Origin: Lentinus brumalis
Taxonomy: Eukaryota; Basidiomycota; Agaricomycetes; Polyporales; Polyporaceae
Reading direction: 5' to 3'
DNA: 64,000 nt
Assembly: GCA_001792895.1 (NCBI GenBank)
Contig: MARA01000018.1
Coordinates: 186,001-250,000 of the forward strand
The notes under the pieces are model-generated. The model was not told the origin of the DNA and searched no databases. It saw only the letters and a program-made list of their open reading frames with translations. A program made the position numbers and the translations under genes. The stretch's first letter is position 1; the number at the start of each line of letters is the position of its first letter. Below are positions 33,602-45,221 of this stretch, piece after piece.

Positions 33602-36600
33602 ATGTCCCTCCAGGATGCCACTAACAAACGCATTTCCGCCACTCCATTCGATGTCAACAGGGCTAAGCACGCCGACCCGAACCGGAATCCCTCTGTCACC
33701 GTTGACGCTGTGGTGGCCAAGGAGCGCAATAACCAGATGAAGGACTGTCCGGACACCACCGTGCTCATGCGCCTCAGGCAGTTCCAGATACAAGAACTCT
33801 ACAATCTCGCTGCCGACTTCGACAAGGTCCACGCCCTGAAAAAGAAGGGCCACCGCTCCGACAAGGCCCATGACATCGACAAGACGGGCCACGGCCTCGA
33901 TGCCAACCAAGACCTCGATGCCAACCACGACCTCGACAAGACGGGCCACAACCTCGACGACACCCACACCCTCGACGACACCCGCACCCTCGACGACACC
34001 CACACCCTCGACGACACCCACACCCTCGACGACACCCACACCCTCGACGGCAACCACCACCTCGACAAGACGGGTCTCCACACTCTCGATGCCTCCCACA
34101 CCCTCGACGCCACCCACGACCACGACCCGTCTTGCGTCGATGCCAACCACAATGCCGACGACACGGGCCACAACCTCGACGACACGGGCCACTACACGTA
34201 CGACTCGAAACCTGTACCATATGTCAACCAAGTATGGTGGGCATTCCATGATGCAGTCGGTTCGATGCCAAAGGGTGCCAATCTGAAGGATGCAACATGG
34301 GATAAGGTATCAGAGAAGGACTTGTCGACAGCATGGGTACGTGGTTTCGAGGTTGCCTATCAATTTTGACTCGAGCCTCACTGGTGACAATAGGAGCGGG
34401 TCGATGCTAAACACCACCTGGTAGCCGACCACTACCTCCACAACTCCGAGGCACGCCACGACTCGACCGATAGCACGTTGTCCAAAGTCGATGGTTCGTT
34501 CATTCACAAATCTGATGACGACTTTATCAATCCGGGCTGCCCCAACTGGCCCTACATCCGCTTCCTTGTCGAGTTCAAAGCGGGCGGGACGAAGAGCGAT
34601 CCATTCGACGACCGCCCTCTATATGGCCCCGATGCGACAGCGCAGACCCGGATCGCTGTTCGTGGACAACTTATGCATTATGCCGAACGCGTCTTCGCCT
34701 ACCAACACCGGTGCAAAGTCTTCCTTCTGCTCATCAATTCGGACAGGTTTCGCGTGATGCGCTGGGACCGCTCTGGCGTGGCCGTCACGGAGTCCGTCGA
34801 CTACTGCCAGACTCTTGCTGGCACGAGGGCCCTTCTGGAAGTGCTGCACGCGTTTTCGAGGCTCAGCCGTGCTCAGCAAGGTTTCGACACGAGCGCCGTC
34901 CTTCTGATGAAGAACTCGTGTGGCTGGAAGCGCATGGACCTACTCGCCGAGGACGACAAGGACGATCTCAACTCGGCTGAAGGCGTGCTCGATGGTCCCA
35001 TTCACGAGGTCTTCAAGCAGCCGGACACAGCCTACGGATCGCTGACTTATCACCCTGATGCTGACCTGCACGACGATCCTACCTGTGAATGTTCTGGCCA
35101 CAAGGATACACCGCCCGTCATTCCTGTCCTATCGCACATCCGCGAAATGTTTCGCGACTCACTCAAAGAAGGCTTCCCTCGATACCGCCTTCTCGTCGAT
35201 GGCCAAGAGTACCTTGTCGCGAAGCACTTGTTCCTCGGATTCGGTATGGTTGGCCGCGGGACTCGTGGTTACATCGCTCTGGAGTGGAAGACGCAGCGAT
35301 TCGTCTTTTTGAAGGACTGCTGGCGGCCGGCTTACAAGGGCGTTGACAAGGAAGGCGACATCCTCGCCAAGCTCAACGCGAACGGCGTCAAGAACATTCC
35401 GACCATCATCCGATACGGTGACGTCTCCCATACAGAGGCCGGGTTCGGCGTACAGGAGACCGAGGTCTCGCACTATCGCCCCGGCTTTGTTCCCGCGACA
35501 GGAAAGAAGAAGGAGGTCGACACGACACTCCCGGCATTCGAAGATACTATTCCGCTGCCGACAGTGGCCGAGATGAAGTTCATGCAGTTCGTGAAGGAGA
35601 AAGCGTATCAGCCAAAGGAGAAGCCTGTCACGAGGCTGGCGGCATCAGAGTTCCCCGCCGCACCAGATTCCGAGGGTGCTGGTCAGCCCGCGGCTGCCTC
35701 GCCTGCGAACACGGCGCCCAATCTCCCTGCGTTCGATCCCACCATGAGTCCTCCTGCGCCTCCGCCACCAACCACCAAAGCCAAAAGCAAAGGGCCCCGC
35801 GGCATCAAGCGGCCGTACGATACCTTCCGAGGCAAGGAAAACATGGGAGCGGGTCTGCGGCACATGATTCATACCCGTATGGTCGTCCGGGAGATCGGCC
35901 TTCCTCTGACCGGTTTCAAGAGCAGTCGACAGTTTGTCCGCATTATATATGAATGTGTAATAGGTAAGCAAGTCGCGGTAATCATACGCTCTGAACATGC
36001 ACACTGATACATTCCTCCAGCGCACGCAACGGCCTACAAAAAATGCGGGTATATACACAGAGATATCAGCGCCGGTAACATGTTGATCTATCCAGAGGTC
36101 ATACGTCTACCAGACGGCCGGTATGTTATCTACTGGAGAGGCTTGCTCGCGGATTGGGAGCTCGCCAAGCACACCAGTGTCCAGTGGGCCATGCAGCCCC
36201 ATCGCACGGTATGTTTCTCTACAATATACATGTCTCGCTCGTTCTGACGTATCGTTCTAGGGCACCTGGCATTTTATGTCGGCCTACCTCCTCCTGAACC
36301 CCACCATGCCGGCGTCCATTGCAGACGAGCTCGAGTCGTTCTTGCATGTCCTCATCTATGGCTGCATCCGGCGCGTCAGAAGCAGCTTGAAAACCGTCGA
36401 ACAGATCAAAGAGTTCATTGCCGCTTACTTTGCCGGCGACTCGTATGATCCGGAGTACAGACAGGCTTCATGCCCCAGTGCCAAACAACAGTCCATCATT
36501 GACGGCCAGACACTCAAATTCACCACTCGAGCGGTCGTCTTCTCCACCCCAGATGGCCAGATCACACAGGACCACCCCCTGAACAAGCTCATTGCAAAGC

Positions 36601-37643
36601 TCCTCGCCATCTTTCACTCTCGCTACGTGGTTGATGCATGGGACTCCGCCCCCCGGGAGGAGTCTGCTAGCCCGCCGCTGCAGACAACGCCTGCTACTCC
36701 CACGACAGGGCTTCCGACCATCTGTGATGCAGGCCTGGAGGACCCAGAGGCTACCTTTGGGGCCGCGCCGAAGTATCAGACGGAGACGGCACCCCAAGTG
36801 GTCCAGCCTACCCCAGAGCAACGCGACAATTTGGCAGCGCTGAAGTCTCACTCGCTGATCGCGCACATCCTCCACTCGTACATCTCCTCGGGGGATTACT
36901 GGTGGCCTGAGGACGACGTCGTGTCCGATCCACAGGCCGAGAACAGCACCAAGAAGTCTCCGCGTCGAACAACTGCCTCTGCGGGCACGCTCAAGCACGG
37001 GGTTGTTCCGCTTTCTCAGGCCGATGACCAAGAAGACGTTCCGATGCCGGACGCGGAGGAGAACGACAAGCTCGAGGGTGGTTCGGCTATACATGACGTG
37101 CCCGATGCTGCCCACTCTTACCACGACGCAGAGGACCTTCTCGCAACCGCACCAGAGGCCGAGCTGATCCCCGAGGAACCGGACGCGAGGCCCGCAAAGC
37201 GGCGTCGTACTACAGTTGTGCAGGCATGCGATACGAACGAACCTGCGGCCGGGAACCTTCCAGTGCGACGAGTCACCCGCGCTGCCGCTGCGCGGGCCCA
37301 GGCGGCCGCTGCTCTCGCTGCTGCAGCCGCTCCTGCTCCTGCTCCCGCGGCCGCTGCTCCTGCTCCTACGGCTGCCGCTCCTTTGGCCACACCGGCCGCC
37401 ACGGTCGTGCAGGCCTCTACGCGGCTCACTCGCAGCAAGACCGGCAAGCTGCCAAAGCCGAGGACTCACTTGACCGTCACGCAAGCCGGCGCATCTGGCG
37501 TACCCGCACCAAAACGGGGCGGCAGGGCTCGTTCTACTGCTGCTGACAAGACGCAGGCTGCGAACAAGCCTGCGACACGACGACGCGCTGCGGCAAGCCA
37601 GGCTACGCCAAAGACAACCGGAGGTCGTCGGACTCGCCGTTGA
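33602..37643 (+). CDS. FunK1-type fungal protein kinase with H-x-L-D repeat domain
   Basis: Fungal-specific serine/threonine kinase-like protein of the FunK1 family (Pkinase_fungal), a group expanded in mushroom-forming fungi. Four exons: 33602-34336, 34394-35963, 36021-36208 and 36261-37643, giving 1291 aa. Residues ~84-198 form a low-complexity H-x-L-D repeat. Conserved N-terminal FunK1 blocks follow (YQHRCKVFLLLINSDRFRVM, SCGWKRMDLL, PPVIPVLSHIREMFRDSLKE). The putative ATP-site lysine is K552 in FVFLKDCWRP. The catalytic loop IHRDISAGN (H781-N788) spans the second and third exons' region, with DWE at 813-815 in the DFG position, as usual for FunK1. The C-terminal ~250 residues are disordered, alanine-rich and basic, ending GGRRTRR, with a possible nuclear signal PAKRRR. 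All key residues are present, so it is probably active. Substrate unknown. Confidence 0.92.
33851..34196 (+). repeat. In-gene H-x-L-D repeat tract (18-nt THTLDD units)
   Basis: The tract encodes residues ~84-198 of the first FunK1 protein. The core 33962-34051 is five tandem 18-nt units (THTLDD, one as TRTLDD). The flanks are degenerate versions based on HxLDxN and DKTGHxLD. All spacings keep the frame. The second FunK1 gene (minus strand, 45.1 kb) has no such tract: its LACDFDRNH block is followed after a few residues by GTVWLSFHNELG, matching the VWWAFHDAVG block here. Histidine and aspartate together make up a large share of the residues. Confidence 0.9.
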
Positions 37644-37880
37644 TTCCTAGGAAGGCTTAGCAAGGTTTGAAGTCGGCGTCGCAGCAGTCCTTTGATGCCG
37701 TTGTGGTGACTGCTCTGTCTTTGTTGTATTTCGTTGTATGATCGCATTGCTATCACGATTCTCTACGTAGTCCTTCCTGTAACTCCCGTTGTGTAGGCTA
37801 TCCGTTTTCGCGCTATGATGATGTGTAACCGCCTGCGATGAGCTGAGTGACCGAGACGTCGCCGACCGCGACGACGAACG
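37644..37880. other. 3' flank of the first FunK1 gene
   Basis: This is a short intergenic stretch that should hold the FunK1 3' UTR. No gene or clear terminator signal was identified. Confidence 0.4.
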
Positions 37881-37883
37881 GGC

Positions 37884-38252
37884 GGACACTGGCAACGACA
37901 GCCATTCATTATATCGAAATGTTGCATTTACGTGCACACGAACATCCGCAACTCGCAGAGAAAGGTTATTGCCTACACAATTGATCTGGCCCTGCGCAAA
38001 CGGGATCCACGCGGCTTCAATGCGCACATCCCAGTCGCGTCGTCCGTTAGCCCGCTGGACGTGCCACAGTCCCCTTCCAGACCAGAAGTAGTCAGAGTAC
38101 CAACGGAGTACGGTGAGACGCTGCGCGGGTCGCGTTGGATGGACCATGTGTGCGCCCATGCGGATAGATATGTGTCGTAACTCGATATGTACTGATGCAA
38201 ACTCACGATAATTGTGCTTTGCGCTTCCGAACCCATGGACGTAGCCAATTTG
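37884..38252 (-). pseudogene. Cytochrome P450 C-terminal relic
   Basis: Two P450 signatures remain on the minus strand in different frames. AWAHTWSIQRDPRS (about 38155-38114) corresponds to VWAHTWSIHRDPRN in the intact P450 at 45.7-47.9 kb. WIPFAQGQINCVGNNLSL (about 38009-37956) corresponds to the heme-binding WIPFAQGQMNCVGKNLAL, including the cysteine. Between them FWSGR is a trace of FWPDR. The K-helix, I-helix and all N-terminal parts are missing, and several frameshifts separate the pieces. It lies directly beside the seven-TM gene, and an inverted piece of its outer end lies at window positions 1-52. Confidence 0.85.
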
Positions 38253-38357
38253 CGTATATATAGTGAGTTTCCTCCCTGTCACCTTTCTTCCATCGACGAG
38301 CATCCAATCTCGATTGCCCGAGTGCTTGGTCTAGGCCCTCAAAGACTGAGTCGTCGC

Positions 38358-39564
38358 TCAGGCCTTGGGCTTCAGGTCACGGAACCGCCTATCGCCCCAC
38401 AGGCCCGTCGCAAACACGCGGCGGACATCCATCGTGAGGAGGAACGCGGCCGCAAGATACTCGGGCGCGGCGTGGAAGACGTAGAACGCGGCTTTCGCCT
38501 GAGGAGAGTTGAGCGAGCCCGGTGCGGTGGAGAGCAGCGACGTAGTCGAGAAGCGCATCACGACGAGTCGGTAGATCGCTACCGTCGACTGTCGTGGGAC
38601 AAGCGGCAGCAGAGAGAACACAACGGGTGGGCATGAGCTGAGGCTATTGATGACTGTAGGTGGAGCGGACTTACGCAAAGGACGGCGGCGAGGACTATCC
38701 AAGCAATGGCGCTCCATGGCACGCGAGGGATGGCAAAGTATGCCCACACCGCGCCGGCTGCGGTCGCGAGCAGCAGACCGAGGCCCAGTGCGACACTCAC
38801 ATACCTGAGCAAACGGGAGTGAGAATCAATGCATGGTACTCGGCATTGCGGACGAGAAATCGACGACGTACCAGAGCAGCCGTACCAGATCGCCACCCTT
38901 GCCGGAAAGGGCGCCTTGATAGTCGACACCGGCGACGATGCTCACGCTCATCGCCACCCATAGCAGAAGCGTCGTCGCGACAACTAGGCCACGGATCCAT
39001 GCCCGTGTGCGTGGGTGGTCCTCGAAGCCTGCGAAGCCCTCGACGGCAAGTCCATCGCCGCTTGGGAGAGAGGTATCTGACTCGGAGCTGGGAGTCGAGT
39101 CTAGCTTTTTATCCTTCTCCGACTTCAACTTCGCCTCGATGGCCAGCACGTCGGATCCCTTGGTTGCCTGGACGAGAACGGAACGAGCGAGTTGGACGAC
39201 GCCCATGCCGATGGAGATGAAGCTGCCGGAGAGGGTCGTCTGCATGTACGTCTCGAGCGTCTCGCTGATGCGCGGCCCTACGTTATGAGCCGCGTTGGCG
39301 CGGAGTGCGTAGAGGACAGTCCTGTTTGTTGCGTTAGTTCGATAGGCTGTTTTCAATTTGAATTGAAAGGTCGTACCGTTCTACCGTGAAGGCGAAGACG
39401 CCGACGAGCACAAAGTGGCGCGTTTGCGAGTGGGCCATGCGCCAGACGAAGATTGGGATAAGGAGGGCATGGAGGACGGAGAACAGTATCGACGGGGCAA
39501 AATCGATGGGGTAGGGAGTGCCTCCAATAAGAGAAGGGAACTCATGCGTCGCGCTGGCAGACAT
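38358..39564 (-). CDS. Seven-transmembrane membrane protein, basidiomycete family
   Basis: Manual splicing gives four exons (39377-39564, 38854-39321, 38675-38804, 38358-38588), 338 aa, start MSASATHEFPSLI, stop at 38358. The donor of intron 2 (GTCCGC) is weak but needed for frame. Seven hydrophobic segments can be read: SILFSVLHALLIPIFVW, FVLVGVFAFTVERTVLYAL, TTLSGSFISIGMGVVQL, LVVATTLLLWVAMSVSIVAG, VALGLGLLLATAAGAVWAYF, SAIAWIVLAAVLCSTVAIY, and a last one in FYVFHAAPEYLAAAFLLTMD. A ~50-residue charged loop (KLKSEKDKKLDSTPSSESD) separates TM3 and TM4. The topology and the FYVFHAxPE segment recall RTA1/DUF7702-like fungal proteins, but I cannot assign the family firmly. An alternative start is six codons upstream (MKLVRS). 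It is intact, with one recent truncated paralog (142-1003) and one old relic (32.4-33.0 kb). Confidence 0.8.
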
Positions 39565-41887
39565 CGACCGAACGAGTTTCAAAGCAAAGAAGTGGTGAGG
39601 ACAGTGGGGACCGGGGGATCGTGGCGAGCTCCTGGTGAGGCGCAGTCCTTTTGAGTACGTCTTCCTCGATGCAAAGATCCTTGTCCCTGGCCGGGTTTGT
39701 TACCTTGTCGGATGTGTTCCATAGCTTCGACAGTGCTGGGGTGTCCGCGAAGGGAGAGTGGGGATAATGGTACATAGCCGTCCGGCCGAGCACATCGGAT
39801 GTCTAGCGCGCGGTAGGACATTGACGCTGCGATTAGCACAGGAGGAGCAGCTATTAGTGTCCGAGCGTCATGCTGCGTACACTCGGATTGGGTGCAATGT
39901 CCATGTAGAAGCAGCATGCGTGGAGTCCCAGACTGCCGTGCCCCGCGATACACTTCCGATTCGCGCTCTGCCACCCGGCCCTTCCGTGACCGGCGGCACT
40001 TATGAACTGAGACAAGGATGACCTCTCTTCCGGATCTCTCCTTCTGAGTTGAAGAGCGAGTGTGTCTACGTCGCATTTCTCGTCAATACAACGAGGGTCA
40101 AGAGGGCTGCGAAAATAACTCACGCGTGCACTCCTCCTCCTCCTCGGCATCATCAGAATGGTTGCGACCACATGTCTTCGCAGAACTTCGCCTTGCTCAT
40201 CCACGTAGCAGAACCACGAGAGCACTACGCACCACGGCAGGGCGTCGGCTCCCGCTCCGTCCCCACTTGCAAACACCTCATAACACCTCACATCGCCATA
40301 GCAACGTCTTAAAGACCCACGCAAAAATATGCGGCCATGGCCCGACGAGCCCATTCTAGCTAGGCGACGTCCAAGATTGTCTCCAGACGGCCAGAGCAGT
40401 CAGGCTCACTGAGGATATAGGACGCACCACTTGCCTTGGGCCGTGGTTCGGCAGCTGTCGCTAGGCTCGCAAGCCAGCCCCTAGTTCAAAGTTGCGGAAG
40501 ACAGTCGTTCCTCCTAGCTGTCGCGAGCTGGTCGCTGATGACTGTGGACGAACCATGGCAATTTTCAGAGCTCGTCTACTTAGTCTCCTTGAAGCCGGTC
40601 GAGATCTCAGAGTCAAGTCTCACTGAGGGAAGACAGTCAGATTATTTGCCATTCGCGTAGCCAGTAGGGATGCGGAGCAGCAGCAACAGAGGACTCGAGG
40701 AGAAGGCGGCATGATAGGACATGATGCGAGCGAGGACACTGGCATCTAACCCTGAGAGTTTGACGCGTGACGTCACGCGTTTTTGAGACGGACGTGACGG
40801 GAGCGTACGCAGCTGTTCTCGAGTTCCTTTCTTCTTCAGTTCTCACATGCACACTCGACGCTACCTGGTCCAGGCCCGCGCGTTACCATCGGAAGAGCTC
40901 CTCGTGTGCAGCCTACCGGGATCCCGCAAAAGATGAAGGCGAAGCCTCCTCGTTGAAAGCGCCTGGCCAGCAATTCCGAAGGTGCTAGTAAGATTCTCAA
41001 GGGTGAGTGACAGGTCAACGCTACTGAGAGCGACGCAGCTTCCTCATCTGACCTCAGAGTACTTCAGAGTGTCACCCGGTCAGCGAACATGATTGAGCGA
41101 ATTGCACTGGTGAAGACACTGTCAAAGTGTGAGTACTGACCCCCAACGCACGTTTCTTACACCTCCACAATCTGCTGAATCGCTCTCGGTCTCAGGCGTA
41201 TGCTACATTCTCAATTGTGTAGCGCCAATCACAGATTTCAGCCGTCGCAACGCCTCTGGACCGCCCATAGTGTGCGACCTTCGCGAGGCCCTATTGAGCC
41301 TCTTCCGCCCTGCGACGACGACAATTTCCACGAATTCATCCAGTCAAGCATCTAAGAGCGCTGGTATGGCCAATTCCGACGCTTTCATCGACCACCACGA
41401 CACTCGCCGGCATCCTCAATACCCTGCGATGCTCGTTGGTGCTCGAGACACCCGGCATCATCGAGAGCAACTTTGATAACATAGCAGGGAGCGAACTCGA
41501 CTACCACGCTCAGAATGCTCGCCTAGTGGCCTTGTGCGCCTCGAGGCTCGGGCGCGATCTCACCCACAACCTCTTCGTTCTTTCACGTCATGTTTCTGGA
41601 CGCGGCACCGACTATTGGCTCGAGGCTGTAGGCGACCCTCGTCCCGCGAAGGACAGTGTCTCGTATTTCGTGGTCTGTGGGATACAAGTCGGACCATAGG
41701 CGGATAGACATGTAAGTCGTATATGATGTACTACTCATTCCATTCAATCACAATGTGTGGACTTTCTTGATAAAAACGAGAATGTACGGCCCGATTATAA
41801 GGTAGTATAGTCAATCGAGGACGACAGCAGAGAACAACCATAAACGCGAGCGAAAGAGAAAAGGAGCGTGCTAGTACATAGTAGATG
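39565..41887. other. 2.3-kb region without a recognised gene
   Basis: Frames are short and mixed on both strands. One plus-strand stretch (41,400-41,699) reads LVLETPGIIESNFDNIAGSE and has protein-like composition, but it has no recognisable family, start or partner exons. It may be a gene relic. The 5' flank of the seven-TM gene lies at 39,565 upward; no TATA box is obvious there. Confidence 0.4.
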
Positions 41888-44800
41888 CTAGGAACGACAA
41901 ACCTGACGTCTGCTCTTCGATGGCGCGTCTCGGATGGTCGCACCCGCACGCCTTCGTGTTTCGCGACCACTTGCAGCACGAGTGTTCCTGGCCCGCCCTG
42001 CAATGGATGTCCCCGCCGAGACCTGGTTCGGCAGCTTGCCGTTCTGGCTCCGAGTGATTCTGGTGGACGCGGCGGCGAGGGCGGCGCTACGACTCCGCGT
42101 GACACGTTGCATTGACGACTCCGCGATGAGGAGCACGGCCTCGTCCATGACCGGATCCTTGCGCCGCCTCTTTGCCGGTCTGCTGCTCGATGACGCGACG
42201 GGCGGATCGGGTGCGTTCGTAGGCCCCGTCGTCGACTCGTTGTCGACTGGCTGGGACTCTGAATCAACCTCCATAGGTGGTGGAGAGTCAGGCTTGTGCA
42301 TGTCATGTCAGCGACGGGTTAACAACACCGGAGCACGGTACCGCTCACCTTCATCAGGGCGAGTGCACTCTGAGCCTCGTTGTCATCTTCAGCCTCAAAC
42401 ATGGGAACGTCCTTGGGATCCCATACGACAGTGGTAGGTCCTTCACGGTCTATCCTGGCTTCTTCGTCTCTCCTGTCGGGAACGACATCTTGAGGCGGCC
42501 AATATTTCAAGACATCCTTCGCGAGGCCGGCCGTGTAAAGTATCGAGGCCAGTTCGTAATGGTCGTCCAGCGCCGCACGCTTGGCGTACGTCCGTGGGCT
42601 GGGCTCTGAATCGTCCTTATAGATATGGCGGCGCTCCCATCGGTTTATGACATAGCGTGAGTTGAAGAGGGAGAGGAGCCTGGTGATGAGGCTGTTAATT
42701 ATATGCTTCTGGGTGCTGCCATCGGGGGTGGAGAAGACGATGATCGTGCCGTGACAACGGAGTCTGGTAGGATTGCGTGCATCGGGCTTGTAGACAATGG
42801 ACTCGAGCTTCGCATGCGGAGAAGTCAGCCTACCGGACGAGGTGAACGCGTTGATCGGAGTATTGGTGAAGTAGTCTTCGATAAAAGACTTGATGCGACG
42901 CGGGATGATGACACTTTGCATGCGAATGACCGCGCAGTAGATGAGGACGTGCACGAATGACTCGAGCTCATCCGGGATGGTCGTCGGCTCATCTAGGTGC
43001 CCTTGACGATACGCCGACAGAAATGCCCAGGTGACCTAGATCAACGCGTCAGTTTGAAGCAACACGTTTGTTATGTGTTGGACAACATACCAGTGGACTA
43101 CGCTCGGAGACCCTCGCCTTGCTGGTGTGCCACGCGAGCTCCCAGTCCGAAAGCATGCCTCGCCAATATATGCCGTACACTCCGCCATCTGTGCGTCGAA
43201 CGTGCGGGTAGATGAGCAGATTACCTTCGCTGATGTCCCCGTGTATGTATTGACATCTCTTGTATGCCAAACCATGAGCTGCGGAAAGAGATCAGCGTAC
43301 AGGGCCGAGAGAAGGGTGCTAAGTACACTCACCTATGACGCACCCATAGACGAGACGTACGAGCTGCCTGCTGCTGGTGAATTCGAGCAAGGGAAGGCAG
43401 ATCTCCTTCACTACCAGCCGTGTGTGAACCATATGCCTCATGTCTTCGCCCTGTTGCTGCTGTTTTTTTGCCGCCATAGACTCGTGAGAGCGTTTAACGC
43501 CGCGAATGGTCGTTGGGTTCGCAGGAGGTTTGGTGGCTAGAGGAAAGGCGGGTAGATGAGGCATGGTGGATGCGTTCTCCAGCATGGTCGTCCACCGCGT
43601 TCGGTTCCAATCGAGATGCAGCTGGATCGTGGTAGCCCGCCCTGAATCCTCACACTTCGAGTGCTCCCCGTCCCTGATCCATCGCTCGAGCGCGCCTACG
43701 CGCGGGGTCGACTTCTTCACATTCTCCGTAAAGGGCGGGAGATCCAGATTGACGCGCTTGCGACCGGTGAGAGGATTATAGAGGGAGTTGTCCGTCGTCT
43801 GAGGCTCAACGCACTCGTCTTCAATGTCGTAGACGTCACCATAGCGGACGACGGTGGGAACGTTAGTGACATTGTGCTCGTTGAGCTTCGATATGATCGC
43901 GCCTTCCAGCTCGACGCCTTCATAGGCAGACCGCCAGCAATCCTTCAGGAACACGAGCCGCTGTGTCTCCCAGTCAAGGGCGATGTAGCCACGATTGCCG
44001 CGACTGATTATGTTGCGCCTCATGACGACAGGCTTCCCCACGAGGTAGTCGCGGCCATCGACGGTGAGCCGATAACGAGGAAAGCACGACACGAGTGACT
44101 CCCGGAACTTCTGGCGAATATGGGACAGGACCGGGATGACGGGCGGTGAGGTGGTGTGGCCAGAGCACATATGGAGGGGGTTGCGGTGCAAGCCCGTGTC
44201 GTCGTCTCCAGACAAGGCGCCGTACGTAGCTGCCACGTCCTCGTTCACGAAGGCATCGTGAAGAGAGACATCGAATAGGCCCTCGGTGTGCGAAATATCG
44301 TGCAGTGAGGGCTGCGCCAGCAGATCCATGCGCTTCCAGCCGCAGGAGTCCGCGAGGAGGCGGACAGCGCTTGTGTCGATGCCCTGGCTGGCACGAGTCA
44401 GCTTCGAGAAGGCATAGGTGGCCTCGAGAAGGGCGCGTGTGTTCGCGATGGTTCGCAAATAATTGACAGGCTCCGTGATGACGATCCCAGACCTGTCAAA
44501 GCGCATGACACGGAACTCGTCCACGTTAACGAGCAGCACGAAGAGCGCCTTGCGATGCTGGTAAGTGAAAAGAGGTTCTGCGGATGACATAACGTCCTGC
44601 ACCGCCGTTCGGGCCTGTTTGGCGGTGTCGCCGTTATATCTCGGAGTGTCGTCATCTTCATCGTATACGTCTTTGCGCCCTCTGAACACGACGTGGAATC
44701 GTCCGAGGGCCGCATTCGGAACGCGAGAGCCGAGCTCCGACCTGTCGCCATCGAGGACAAACGAGCTGTGGAGCCTGTACTCGTCAGGATACTCGGGGTT

Positions 44801-45133
44801 GCCAGCGAGGTTTTGAGCTGATACAGGAAGGAAGTAGCCAGGACATATGTGGTCGTTCTTGTCCACGCTTGTCTGAGGCGTGTCAGCGAGCCTCGACGCA
44901 GGTCCAAAACTGTAACCATTTACCCATGCATCCGACACTGCCCTAGCCTTTGGATCTCTCGCAGTTCCCTTGACGCCAGCTTCATGTGGCACGTTCCCGA
45001 GCTCGTTGTGGAAGCTCAACCAGACTGTACCAGCATAGTTAGGTTGGTGGTTGCGGTCGAAATCGCATGCCAGATTGAGGAGCTGTTCACGCTGGAACTG
45101 TCTGAAGCGCACTAAGACGGTGGTTCCAGACAT
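41888..45133 (-). CDS. FunK1-type fungal protein kinase, second copy, HGD catalytic loop
   Basis: Exons (minus): 45133-44924, 44872-43333, 43278-43091, 43035-42349 and 42292-41888, giving about 1009 aa. The first intron (44873-44923) is 51 nt without a stop and could be retained to give 1026 aa; it sits exactly where the other FunK1 gene has its first intron (after SDAW / STAW). Conserved blocks are YQHRKALFVLLVNVDEFRVM, SCGWKRMDLL and PPVIPVLSHIRQKFRESL. The ATP-site lysine lies in LVFLKDCWRS, the catalytic loop is YIHGDISEGN, and DWE lies in LSDWELAW. Glycine replaces arginine of HRD, so this is a non-RD loop; the catalytic aspartate and asparagine remain. The C-terminus is basic and disordered (RPAKRRRKDP, then TRITRSQNGKLP), sharing the TRxTRSxxGKLP motif with the other FunK1. 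It is transcribed away from the seven-TM gene region and in tandem with the P450. Confidence 0.9.
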
Positions 45134-45214
45134 GGCGCTCTAGGGTTTGTCTCAAGCGTGGGGCGCGGGGTGGATGTTGTGTCGTGATTCGGGGTGGCGT
45201 TTCGGTCGACACCG

Positions 45215-45221
45215 TTTTATA
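45215..45221 (-). promoter_or_regulatory. TATA box of the second FunK1 gene
   Basis: TATAAAA on the minus strand lies 82-88 nt upstream of the ATG at 45133. It is the clearest core-promoter motif in the window. Confidence 0.55.

Noticed and set aside
33476..34249. 257-codon minus-strand frame rich in VVEGVGVVEG
   Set aside because: It is the antisense shadow of the THTLDD repeat tract of the FunK1 gene.
41129..41699. Possible gene on the plus strand (LETPGIIESNFDNIAG region)
   Set aside because: Only one protein-like exon could be read, with no start, partner exons or known family. It is mentioned as a possible relic but not called a gene.
42277..42609. 110-codon plus-strand frame
   Set aside because: It is antisense to the fourth and fifth exons of the second FunK1 gene, whose splicing and family match are clear.
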